DNA of 24,579 nt from an uncultured Clostridia bacterium (GTDB lineage Bacteria > Bacillota > Clostridia > Oscillospirales > CAG-272): contig CANQMJ010000018.1 of assembly GCA_947624945.1 (NCBI GenBank), positions 1 through 24,579 of the forward strand, given 5' to 3'. A program made the translations under genes and the position numbers. The notes under the pieces are model-generated. The model was not told where the DNA came from. It saw only the letters and a program-made list of their open reading frames with translations, and made no database searches. Of this stretch, positions 1 to 7,465 are shown one piece after another; the first letter of the stretch is position 1; every line of letters begins with the position of its first letter.

Positions 1-1
1 C

Positions 2-817
2 TACATGTTCGGTCAGTACAAGCGCCTCACCAACCGCTTTGAGGGCGTGCTCACGGGCAAGGCGATCCCGTCGGGCGGCTCGCTCATCAGAACGCAGGCG
101 ACCGGTTACGGTCTTCTCTACTTCACCGACGAGATGCTCCGCGACCGCGGGATGTCCGTCGACGGCAAGACGATCGTTATCTCCGGCTCCGGCAACGTCG
201 CCATCTACGCTTGCGAAAAGGCGCAGGAAATGGGCGGCAAGGTCGTGGCGATGAGCGACTCGAACGGCTACATATACGACAAGGACGGCATCAAGCTCGA
301 CGTCGTCAAGCAGATAAAGGAAGTCGAGAGACTCCGCATCAAGGAATACGCGGCGCGCGTTCCGGGCAACGTTTACACAGAGGGCTGCCGCGGCATCTGG
401 TCGATACCGTGCGATATCGCGCTCCCGTGCGCGACGCAGAACGAGCTGAACGGCGACGAAGCCGCGACGCTTGTGAAGAACGGCTGCCGTGCCGTCGCCG
501 AAGGCGCCAACATGCCCTCGACGCCCGAGGCTGTCGAATGCTTCCTCGCGAACAACATCGCGTACGCGCCCGCCAAGGCGTCGAACGCGGGCGGCGTCGC
601 GACGAGCGGACTTGAGATGGTGCAGAACTCCATCCGCATGTCATGGACTGCTCCCGAGGTTGACGAAAAGCTCCACGGCATCATGAAGAACATATACGCG
701 TCCGCGAAGGCGGCCGCCGCCGAATACGGCATGGCGGGCAACCTCGTCGCAGGCGCCAATATCGCCGGCTTCCTCAAGGTCGCCGACGCTATGGTGTGGC
801 AGGGCATCGCATATTAA
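2..817 (+). CDS. gdhA: NADP-specific glutamate dehydrogenase, C-terminal part (5' truncated by window)
   Basis: The gene encodes the enzyme that reductively aminates 2-oxoglutarate with ammonium and NADPH to give glutamate, a cytosolic ammonium-assimilation step. The reading frame is open from base 2, so about the last 270 residues of a protein usually near 445 residues are present, and the ATG at base 5 is internal. Visible family signatures, in order, are GGSLIRTQATGYG near the start, the Rossmann nucleotide-binding motif SGSGNVA, DIALPCATQNEL, VAEGANMP, and the C-terminal NAGGVATSGLEM and GANIAGFLKVADAM. These match the hexameric bacterial GdhA family throughout. It ends in TAA, followed by a perfect 16-bp inverted repeat. 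The promoter and N-terminal substrate-binding domain lie outside the window. Assignment is near certain; coenzyme preference for NADPH rests on family resemblance only. Confidence 0.95.
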   Translation, partial: YMFGQYKRLTNRFEGVLTGKAIPSGGSLIRTQATGYGLLYFTDEMLRDRGMSVDGKTIVISGSGNVAIYACEKAQEMGGKVVAMSDSNGYIYDKDGIKLDVVKQIKEVERLRIKEYAARVPGNVYTEGCRGIWSIPCDIALPCATQNELNGDEAATLVKNGCRAVAEGANMPSTPEAVECFLANNIAYAPAKASNAGGVATSGLEMVQNSIRMSWTAPEVDEKLHGIMKNIYASAKAAAAEYGMAGNLVAGANIAGFLKVADAMVWQGIAY

Positions 818-834
818 AGTTAATTAGTTTTTTT

Positions 835-874
835 GCGGGGGAGAAAACTCTTTGAAAAGAGTTTTCTCCCCCGC
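835..874 (+). terminator. Strong hairpin after gdhA
   Basis: A perfect 16-bp stem (835-850 pairing with 859-874) encloses an 8-base loop. It begins 18 bases after the gdhA stop codon and is followed by CACCCC and a run of T. It probably terminates gdhA. Its right arm is also the start of the first unit of the following repeat array, so the terminator and the array are fused. Confidence 0.75.
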
Positions 875-1779
875 ACCCCTTTTTTCAGAAACTTTTACTA
901 CAAGTTTTGTTTTTGATAAGTAAACGAAAACAATATTCTCGGAGAAAGCTTGAGATAATCACTATTAAGTCCGCTTTTGGCGAAGGCAGGGGGCACCTTT
1001 TACAAAAAGGGGCCCCAATAATAAAGTTTCCCCCGCACCCCCTTTTTCAAAAACTTTTACTACAAGTTTTGTTTTTGATAAGTAAACGAAAACAATATTC
1101 TCAGAAATAGCTTAAGATAATCACTAATCGGTCCGCTTTTGGCGAAGTAGGGGACACCTTTTACAAAAAGGGGTCCCCGAAACAAAAAAGTTTCTCCCCA
1201 CACCCTCTTTTTCAGAAACTTTTACTACAAGTTTTGTTTTTGATAAATAAACGAAAACAATATTCTCGGAGATAGCTTAAGATAAGCACTATTTGGTCCG
1301 CTTTTGTGAGGGGAGCATCTCCTCACCATGTTCGGAGCTGCCACACTTTTCGCGGAGCGAAAAGTGCAGGACGGCTTCGAGTGTAACGAGAAGACGTTAC
1401 ACACACATTTCCGCGAAGCGGAAAGTGTCGGAGGTTTGGAGCGTAAGCGACAAAACTCCTACCTTTCTACAAAAAGGGGCCCCAATAATAAAGTTTCCCC
1501 CGCACCCCCTTTTTCAAAAACTTTTACTATAAGTCTTGTTTTTGATAAGTAAATGAAAACAATATTTTCAGAGATAGCTTAAGATAAACACTATTTAGTC
1601 CGCTTTTGGCGAAGGTAGGGGACACCTTTTACAAAAAGGGGTACCCGAAACAAAAAAGTTTCCCCCGCACCCTCTTTTTCAGAAACTTTTACTACAAGTT
1701 TTGTTTTTGATAAGTAAACGAAAACAATATCCTCAGAGATAGCTTAAGATAAACACTATTTAGTCCGCTTTTGGCGAAG
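871..1779. repeat. Array of five ~164-bp intergenic repeats
   Basis: Units begin at about 871, 1033, 1197, 1500 and 1665. Each starts with a CCGCACCCC-like block and a T run, continues through CAGAAACTTTTACTACAAG, then TTTTGATAAGTAAACG, AACAATATTCTC, TAGCTTAAGATAA and GTCCGCTTTTGGCGAAG. Complete units end in an imperfect hairpin of the form GGGGACACC-TTTTACAAAAA-GGGGTCCCC. Spacing is 162, 164, 303 and 165 bp. The third interval is long because another element interrupts unit 3. Unit 5 is cut short at about 1779. No credible protein-coding frame runs through the units, since open frames differ between copies. A related, inverted, partial copy lies at 24366-24435. Together with the flanks this accounts for the gene-free stretch 818-1864. 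Confidence 0.85.
1307..1460. repeat. Hairpin-rich element interrupting repeat unit 3
   Basis: After GTCCGCTTTTG in unit 3 the array sequence stops and about 154 bp of different sequence follows, before the unit resumes at CTTTCTACAAAAAGGGG. The insert contains a perfect palindrome with arms CACTTTTCGC and GCGAAAAGTG (1344-1366) and a second, similar one around 1405-1428. Its start (CATCTCCTC, then GTTCGGAGCTGCCACA) is also found, diverged, just after the truncated unit 5 (1781-1812). The two sites therefore share an element that tends to sit at the same point of the array unit. Confidence 0.55.
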
Positions 1780-1838
1780 GTATCATCTCCTCGCGGTGCT
1801 CGGATCTGCCACATGCCGCCGCCTTGCGTATATAACAT

Positions 1839-1866
1839 AAAAAAGGGGGCTGCCGCCCCCTTTTTT
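1839..1866 (-). terminator. Bidirectional intrinsic terminator of the ABC operon
   Basis: A perfect 12-bp stem (1839-1850 pairing with 1855-1866), six A-T pairs then GGGGGC/GCCCCC, closes a TGCC loop. The A tract gives a U run on the minus transcript and the T tract one on the plus transcript, so it can act in both directions. The stop codon of the DUF4340 gene overlaps the stem. Confidence 0.85.
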
Positions 1867-3346
1867 AACTTTTATCCTCCGCCACTACCGGAGCGCCGAC
1901 GCGCACCTTCGCCGCGTCGCTTATGATCTTCTCAACACTGTCCGTCAGCACATAGAACTGCCCCGACCCGTTGACGGTCAAGAGGCACCGCCTCGTGCTG
2001 TAACGGTAGAACGCATACTCCGTCACCTTGCCGCCGTTCGTCGTCACCGTGTACCGCAGCATCAGGTCATCGTCGTCGACCTCCACGTCCTCTGGCGCGT
2101 AGTCCTTGAAGTCGCAGAGCAAAAGCGTCTTATAGAAATTGCGGAAATTCGCCACATCGTCTATCTCACCGCAGCCGTCGCCGATAACGACGAGATTCGG
2201 GTCGTCGTCGGGATGATGGTACAGACGGAACGTCTCGTTCACGTCCGCGCTCTCGATCTTGATGTTGTTCACGAACGTGATATTGCGCTGGAAGAAGCGC
2301 GTCGCGACCCAGTACATCAGATCCCACTGCAAAAACTCGAAATCAGCCTCCGGCACCTTGACGATGTCGTTGAACATCGACGTCGAAACGTAGTAGAAGC
2401 CGTCGACGGGCTCGCTCGCGACGAGGCGGAACTTGAAGCCCTGATAATCGTACTCGATGACGTAAGGCTCGTCGGCAAGTCCGAATTTTTCGAGATTTTC
2501 CTCGGTCAGACCGAGCGCGGCGACGCTGTCGCCCTCATACGCCGCGAGCTTTTGCAGCGTCACGTCGTAATTGTTCGACCTCTCGTACTCCGCCGGATAC
2601 TCGCACAAGATGAGCGCGTTGTCGAGCAGCTCGTCGTCCATCTCCTCCTTCGGTATCGCGCGGAACGATATGAACTTTTCGCCGTGTTTGTATATCGTGA
2701 AGTTGTCGATGTAGAAATATGTCGAGATGCCGGCGCCCGCCGTCAGCATCGGCGACACCATGTCCTCTATCGGCGCGAGCAGCGTATTTTCGATGTCGGC
2801 GCCGATGATGTAGACGCCGGTCCTGTCGTCGCACATCGCGTAATAGCCGCCGCCCGATATTATCTTTTTGCCTATCTTTACCGTGTGCGAGCTGCCCGAA
2901 CGCGTCGTCAGCTTATACCACGCGGGCTCGTCCTCGTCGCGCAGACCGTAGCTTGCAAGCTCCTCCGCCGTCGCATCCTGCGTCACCTTCGATATGACGA
3001 GCGTATATCCCGAGCCGACGACGAGGCTTGAAAACTTCGCCGCATCGAAGGCGAGATTTTCATAGCCGTCGAGAAGAAAATCGTCGAGGTCGGCATGGTA
3101 CGAGAACGAGTACGAGCCGTAGGAGTTGTGGACCTCTATCGACTGTATGTCCTTGCGCTCTATCTGCGGGAACATCAAGACCGTGTTCCCCGCCGACTTC
3201 ACCTCGCCGTCCGACGTGTCGATGCCGGGCGCATCCGTTTCGGCGGGCTCGCTCGTCATCGGCCGCAGAACGAACATATAGACGGCGAGCATCGCGAGAA
3301 AGACGACGCAAAGGACGATTATCAGTATCCTCTGTTTTTTTATCAT
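1865..3346 (-). CDS. DUF4340 domain membrane-anchored protein, last gene of Gld-like ABC operon
   Basis: This 493-residue protein has one N-terminal membrane segment (about residues 6-27, with three lysines and an arginine before or near it) and a long extracytoplasmic part. It resembles DUF4340 proteins, which commonly follow gldA/gldF/gldG-like genes in Bacteroidetes, Proteobacteria and Clostridia. The body is acidic and beta-rich by eye, with the repeated YxLxxxxG pattern of the family (for example DEPAWYKLTTRSG and the parallel segment near LGLTEENLEKFGLADEP). It lies 21 bases after the stop of the GldG-like gene and shares its transcript. No catalytic motif is visible. The function is unknown; a periplasmic or cell-surface accessory role to the exporter is inferred from the operon. 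The ribosome-binding site (AAGGACGG) is unusually distant from the ATG. Confidence 0.8.
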   Translation of the reverse strand: MIKKQRILIIVLCVVFLAMLAVYMFVLRPMTSEPAETDAPGIDTSDGEVKSAGNTVLMFPQIERKDIQSIEVHNSYGSYSFSYHADLDDFLLDGYENLAFDAAKFSSLVVGSGYTLVISKVTQDATAEELASYGLRDEDEPAWYKLTTRSGSSHTVKIGKKIISGGGYYAMCDDRTGVYIIGADIENTLLAPIEDMVSPMLTAGAGISTYFYIDNFTIYKHGEKFISFRAIPKEEMDDELLDNALILCEYPAEYERSNNYDVTLQKLAAYEGDSVAALGLTEENLEKFGLADEPYVIEYDYQGFKFRLVASEPVDGFYYVSTSMFNDIVKVPEADFEFLQWDLMYWVATRFFQRNITFVNNIKIESADVNETFRLYHHPDDDPNLVVIGDGCGEIDDVANFRNFYKTLLLCDFKDYAPEDVEVDDDDLMLRYTVTTNGGKVTEYAFYRYSTRRCLLTVNGSGQFYVLTDSVEKIISDAAKVRVGAPVVAEDKS

Positions 3347-3367
3347 CTGAACCGTTTACCGTCCTTT

Positions 3368-4891
3368 TTACTTATACCGTCTGCGCACGCATACGAACAC
3401 AGCGACCGCGACCGTGCAGAGCGGCAGCGTGATTATGAGCGCCTTAGTCCATGCGGACGCCTGCGCCGTCGTTATATCGAGGTCGTAGTTGGCGAAGGTC
3501 TTAAACTGAATGCCCGCAGGCACGTTCTTTTTGCCGAGCGCGATGAGGCACGAATGTATGACGTCGCGGTTCGTGCGCGTCGTGCTTATAAGATTTTCCG
3601 ACGACACGAAGTCAGGCGTGCCCGCCGCGATGACGTAGGAGGTGTAGTCCTCGTTGTCTATGATCTTATATTCCTGCGTTATCGTCATCATGCTGTACGT
3701 GTCGACAGCGTCCGTCGGGACGCCGTCCTTGTACAGTCTCGCGTCCGGCGACGTGACGAATATATCGGATACCATGCGCGTGCCGAGGTCCGTCGTCGAA
3801 TGATCGTCCGTGACCCACGCGTGCGATATCGGCGTCGCCTCGCGGAATATCGCCTTCGGCTGACTCGACATCGACGTGATGCCCGAATATATGCTCGACG
3901 CTAACTCGTCCTCGGCCGTATTGTACTGACCGACGACGGAGAAGCCGTCGACGGAGACGGAGTTTTCGAGGTCCTCCACCATCATTCCGGGATTGAACTT
4001 TATGCCCCATTCCTCGAGAAACTCGGTCAGATTTGTAAGTCCGCCGACAGTTTCGGGCGAGACGAACACCATCATCGAGCCTCTGCCGTCGAGAAACTCG
4101 TCTATCTTCTCTATCTCCGACTTGCCCTTGTGCTCCTCATAGTAGCCGCCGAAGTCGTACTGCGGGTCGACGACGAGAAGCAGTCTTGCCGCCGGGTCCA
4201 TGTCCTCCGTCGACAGGTCTATCGGTCTTACGTCATACCCCGCCTCGGATATGATGTTGACGAACGCGGTAGCGGAGTTGTCGGAATTCATTATATCCTC
4301 GCCGTGACCGATCGTGAAGTACGCGATGGGCATTTCGTCCGCCGTCACCGCGAGTATCGCGGACGCGAACTTGTTTTCGCCGTCATATGCCCACACCGTA
4401 TCCGTGTCCGTGTCGGTGATGAAGAAGTACGAGTACGCCATCTTGCGGTACTCGGTGCCGCTCGACACTATGACGCTCGTCGTGTACACGTACGGCGACG
4501 ACGTCGTCGTGAACTTCGAAAGATAGTCGATGTCGGTGAGCGCGTCGCGGTACTCGATCTTGATGTTGTCGAATCTGCTTTCAAGAAGCTGCGCCGTGTT
4601 GTGGATATAGAACATCGACTGATCTTCCTCGAGCCTGTCCTTCGGCATGCAGAACGTGATGAGAACGTCGTCCTCGACGTTTTCAAGCGCAGCTTCCGCC
4701 GGTTCAGACAGCGAGAATATCTCTTTTTGCGTCATGTCTATATACCACATATAGTGAGACGCAAGAGTTGAGAATATCACGTTTATTATTATAACGAGCG
4801 CGACGAACGCGACAGTGAACGCCGCCGAAGCCGAGCCGTAGCGCAGCTTCTTTCCCTTCATAACGAGGCTTGTGCCTATGCTTTTGTTCAT
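3368..4891 (-). CDS. GldG-like ABC-transporter accessory protein
   Basis: The predicted product is about 507 residues, with a membrane helix near the N-terminus (FTVAFVALVIIINVIF) and another at the extreme C-terminus (ALIITLPLCTVAVAVFVCV) followed by a basic tail. The large region between them belongs to the ABC_transp_aux/GldG type: the family hallmark, a segment like IDMTQKEIFSLSEPA just after the first helix, is clear. The start is placed at the ATG at 4891 (product beginning MNKSIG) because GGGAGG lies 11 bases upstream; an in-frame ATG at 4933 would overlap the permease gene. It sits 19 bases after the permease stop. In gliding Bacteroidetes GldG partners GldA and GldF; in Firmicutes the homologous cluster has no assigned role, so the transported substrate is unknown. 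Confidence 0.83.
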   Translation of the reverse strand: MNKSIGTSLVMKGKKLRYGSASAAFTVAFVALVIIINVIFSTLASHYMWYIDMTQKEIFSLSEPAEAALENVEDDVLITFCMPKDRLEEDQSMFYIHNTAQLLESRFDNIKIEYRDALTDIDYLSKFTTTSSPYVYTTSVIVSSGTEYRKMAYSYFFITDTDTDTVWAYDGENKFASAILAVTADEMPIAYFTIGHGEDIMNSDNSATAFVNIISEAGYDVRPIDLSTEDMDPAARLLLVVDPQYDFGGYYEEHKGKSEIEKIDEFLDGRGSMMVFVSPETVGGLTNLTEFLEEWGIKFNPGMMVEDLENSVSVDGFSVVGQYNTAEDELASSIYSGITSMSSQPKAIFREATPISHAWVTDDHSTTDLGTRMVSDIFVTSPDARLYKDGVPTDAVDTYSMMTITQEYKIIDNEDYTSYVIAAGTPDFVSSENLISTTRTNRDVIHSCLIALGKKNVPAGIQFKTFANYDLDITTAQASAWTKALIITLPLCTVAVAVFVCVRRRYK

Positions 4892-4910
4892 TTGTTTCTC
4901 GGCCTCCCAT

Positions 4911-5615
4911 TTAACCCCAGCGGCGCTTTTCATAGACGCGCACCGTGAGGAATATGCCGACAGCCGTTATCGAGAGGTAGTAGAGCACCGCCGCGATATC
5001 GAATATGCCGTTATTGAAGTTGCCGAAGCGGGAGAACACCGAGATCCAGCGAAGCATCGTGCGGAGCGCGGGCGAGTTGATGTAGCTGTTCGCGAACGTC
5101 GCGACGAGGAACAGCAGTATGACGACGATAGTGACGACGCACGACACCATTTGATTCTCCGTCAGCGACGAGATGAAAAGACCGACGCCGACGAACGCGC
5201 TGCCCGCGAGTATGAGCGCTATCATGTTGCCGATTAAGACCGCAGTCTCGGGTTCGCCGTATTCGTAAAGCGGTATCCAGTATATAGCCGTCACGAGCAC
5301 GACGCCGGAGAGCAGCGTCATCGCGGCGAAGTATTTCGCCATGACCATGCCCGTGAGACTTACGGGCGAGGTCAGCAGCATCTGCTCCGTCTTAGTGCGC
5401 CTCTCCTCGGAGAACGACTTCATCGTCAGAACGGGGACGAGAACTACGTATATGAACAGCGTCAGCGTGAAATACTGCGTCGTATGCCACGACTGCACCT
5501 GAAGCGTCGTGAACGAGAACGCGACCGCGGACAAAAGCAGCAGCGCCGCGACGAAAATGTAGCCGACGGGCGTCGTAAAGTACGCGCGCAGCTCTTTTTT
5601 ATAAATGGCTCCCAT
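4911..5615 (-). CDS. ABC-2 type permease (GldF-like)
   Basis: This 234-residue polytopic inner-membrane protein has about six hydrophobic segments. It starts with a cytoplasmic KKELRAYFTTPVGY stretch typical of ABC-2 permeases, and carries the conserved cytoplasmic motif MKSFSEERRTKTEQMLLTSP. That motif and the C-terminal GNFNNGIFDI segment are characteristic of the GldF-type subfamily. The start is four bases after the ATPase stop, with AAGGAAGG in front of the ATG, indicating translational coupling. It should form the membrane channel of an exporter with the upstream ATPase. The substrate cannot be read from sequence. Confidence 0.88.
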   Translation of the reverse strand: MGAIYKKELRAYFTTPVGYIFVAALLLLSAVAFSFTTLQVQSWHTTQYFTLTLFIYVVLVPVLTMKSFSEERRTKTEQMLLTSPVSLTGMVMAKYFAAMTLLSGVVLVTAIYWIPLYEYGEPETAVLIGNMIALILAGSAFVGVGLFISSLTENQMVSCVVTIVVILLFLVATFANSYINSPALRTMLRWISVFSRFGNFNNGIFDIAAVLYYLSITAVGIFLTVRVYEKRRWG

Positions 5616-5619
5616 CGCT

Positions 5620-6648
5620 TCAGCCTTCCTTTCTCTCTATGTCGGAATTGTCGATGACGGGCTTTCTGTTCTGCTTGCCCGGCTTTTTCGTGTCCGAACG
5701 GTCGACGAGCTTGATGAACACGTCCTCGAGGTCCTCGCCGACAGGTTCGAGTCCGACGAGCGGCCAGTTATTCTGCGCGAGCGCGAAGAATATCGCCTTG
5801 CGCACGTCGGTGCCCGGCTCGGATTCTATGACGTATGAATGAGCGTCGCCGTCGCGCTCGCCGCTCCTCTCGACGCGTATTACGCCGGGACGCGAACGCA
5901 GACATGTCGTGACCTCGCGCGTCGGACCGCATATCTTTGCGACATACGCCCTTCCGTCCTCGGCGGCGCGCACGATGTCCTCTTTCTTCTCGTCCGCTAT
6001 TATCTTGCCCTTGTTGATTATCACGATGCGGTCGCAGACCGTCTGCACCTCGGAGAGGATATGCGTCGAGAGCAGCACCGTGTGATTTTCGCCGAGCGCG
6101 CGTATGAGCGAGCGCACCTCTATTATCTGCTTCGGGTCAAGACCGACCGTCGGCTCGTCGAGGATTATGAGCGGCGGATTGCCGACGAGAGCCTGCGCTA
6201 TACCGACTCGCTGGCGGTAGCCCTTCGACAGATTCTTGATGAGCCGCTCCCTCACGTCCGCTATCTTTGTGACGGAGCAGACCTCCTCGAGATGTTTTTT
6301 GCGGTTGTAGCGGCAGCCTTTCAGCTCATATGTGAAATTCAGGTATTCGTCGACGGTCATGTCGAGGTAGAGCGGCGGCTGCTCGGGCAGGTACCCTATC
6401 AGCTTTTTCGCCGCCGTCGGCTCGTCGAGGACGTCGTGTCCCTCGACGAGCACGCGACCCGACGTGCTCGAAAGAAAGCCCGTTATGACGTTTATCGTCG
6501 TCGATTTGCCCGCGCCGTTCGGTCCGAGAAAACCCACGACCTCGCCGCGCTTTACCTTGAAGCTGATCCCGTCGACGGCGTACTTTTGTCCGTACCGCTT
6601 GACGAGATCCTCAACCTCGATCATGTACTCAGTTTCGGTTTTGTCCAT
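5620..6648 (-). CDS. ABC transporter ATP-binding protein (GldA-like)
   Basis: This 342-residue ATPase has a full nucleotide-binding domain: Walker A GPNGAGKST (residues 42-50), Q-loop near LPEQPP (about 90), signature LSKGYRQR (140-147), Walker B LIILDEP (160-166) and H-loop histidine 196 (STHILSE). After the ABC domain there is a roughly 100-residue C-terminal domain of the kind found in ABC-2 and GldA-like exporters, ending in a basic/acidic tail that may be unstructured. It is the first gene of a four-gene minus-strand operon with permease, GldG-like and DUF4340 genes. The ribosome-binding site is weak (AGGGTC); an alternative start is the ATG eight codons further in. Two candidate promoters lie upstream, at about 100 and 230 bases. 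Confidence 0.9.
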   Translation of the reverse strand: MDKTETEYMIEVEDLVKRYGQKYAVDGISFKVKRGEVVGFLGPNGAGKSTTINVITGFLSSTSGRVLVEGHDVLDEPTAAKKLIGYLPEQPPLYLDMTVDEYLNFTYELKGCRYNRKKHLEEVCSVTKIADVRERLIKNLSKGYRQRVGIAQALVGNPPLIILDEPTVGLDPKQIIEVRSLIRALGENHTVLLSTHILSEVQTVCDRIVIINKGKIIADEKKEDIVRAAEDGRAYVAKICGPTREVTTCLRSRPGVIRVERSGERDGDAHSYVIESEPGTDVRKAIFFALAQNNWPLVGLEPVGEDLEDVFIKLVDRSDTKKPGKQNRKPVIDNSDIERKEG

Positions 6649-6745
6649 TTTTGACCCTGACTTAGAGTGACTTTATAAAAGCGCCCTAAGAACCCTTCAA
6701 AGCGATTTATTGATGTATTTTTGCGGAAATATAGCTTGACAGTCT

Positions 6746-6751
6746 ATTATA
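6746..6751 (-). promoter_or_regulatory. Candidate -10 box of proximal ABC-operon promoter
   Basis: A perfect TATAAT lies on the minus strand about 100 bases before the ATPase start. The -35 region falls inside a T-rich stretch (TGTTTT at 17-bp spacing) and is poor, so the call rests mainly on the -10 box. Confidence 0.45.
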
Positions 6752-6764
6752 GCACAACGTGAAC

Positions 6765-6794
6765 AAAAAAAACAGTCCCCGGCGCTGTTTTTTT
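6765..6794 (-). terminator. Hairpin between the two ABC-operon promoters
   Basis: An inverted repeat of an A tract plus CAG with CTG plus a T tract surrounds a 9-base GC-rich loop. On either strand the arm ends in a U run, so it could stop transcripts arriving from the repeat-borne promoter at 6874-6902 before they reach the operon. The stem is AT-rich, so efficiency is uncertain. Confidence 0.4.
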
Positions 6795-6870
6795 CGCGAA
6801 TTTTATGTGACTGCGATGTGAAATGCGCGCCGTGCGTGCGATGCGCATCCGATCTGTCTCCTTAACTGCC

Positions 6871-7435
6871 TATATTATACCACATTTTTCGTGATTTGTC
6901 AAGTGTTTTTCACAAATTAGTGTGAAAATATTTTTCGCGTAAGCGCCAGACCGTATCCTCAACTAATATCTCCGCTCACCGCGGTTCATTGTACAGTCTG
7001 CCTCCACCGGCAGCTACCTTTTATTGCTTTTTGCGTAAAAGGGGAAACGTCGTCCTTCGCACGAAGGAGCCACGCGTGTTAAGGACCTCTTTCCAATGCC
7101 GGTGAAAGGGGAAGTTGCCAAAGGCAACTTCAGGAGATTCCGCTTGCGGAATCTCCCAGCCCCATTAATGATGCCCGAAAGCGGCACAGCGTGCCGTCGA
7201 TGTTATCCAGTCTGCGGCAAAAAGGCTTCGGGGCTCCGACCGCGTCAACATACCGGCATAACAGCTCCCTCGCGACGGGGCGATATCGCCGCCTAAACGT
7301 CGTGTCTGCGTCAAGCCGTGTCGCGCCGTCAGCGCACGAGTACAGTACGTGAACGTGAGGCTGGGAAAGCCTTACGGCGGTATTTTCGCGCTACGCGCGA
7401 ACCTACTACACGTTTTCGCTTGCGCGAAAAGTGTG
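6871..7435. repeat. Long dispersed intergenic repeat, copy A
   Basis: Three blocks recur in the same order and orientation at 20526-20980. Block 1 (6871-6918) is a promoter sequence, matching at 46 of 48 positions. Block 2 (6972-7021) runs from CCGCTCACC to CACCGGCAGCTACC. Block 3 (7261-7340) matches at 72 of 80 positions and contains GTGTCTGCGTCAA and CGTGTCGCGCCGTC. The spacer between blocks 2 and 3 is unrelated in the two copies. Here it holds two adjacent perfect hairpins (7111-7131, 9 bp; 7133-7156, 11 bp). A CACGTTTTCGC/GCGAAAAGTG palindrome ends the copy at 7409-7435. No convincing reading frame is present. This explains most of the gene-free stretch 6649-7465. Confidence 0.75.
6874..6902 (-). 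promoter_or_regulatory. Consensus sigma-A promoter carried by repeat copy A
   Basis: On the minus strand this reads TTGACA (6897-6902), exactly 17 bases, then TATAAT (6874-6879), with a TGG in front giving an extended -10. It points at the ABC operon with an expected start near 6867. The same sequence, nearly identical, occurs at 20529-20557. Confidence 0.8.
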
Positions 7436-7465
7436 CTCGTTGCGCCGATGAATTATCCGATGCGC

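Noticed and set aside
907..1110. Small protein-coding gene in the repeat array
   Set aside because: The frame depends on one pair of units and is not kept in the others; there is no ribosome-binding site.
871..1779. CRISPR array
   Set aside because: Units of about 164 bp are similar over their whole length, with no short repeat alternating with unique spacers, and no cas genes are present.
6972..7021. tRNA or tRNA-like element (GGTTCATT near a GC-rich stem)
   Set aside because: No acceptor, anticodon or D-arm pairing can be formed; the block is better explained as part of the dispersed repeat.
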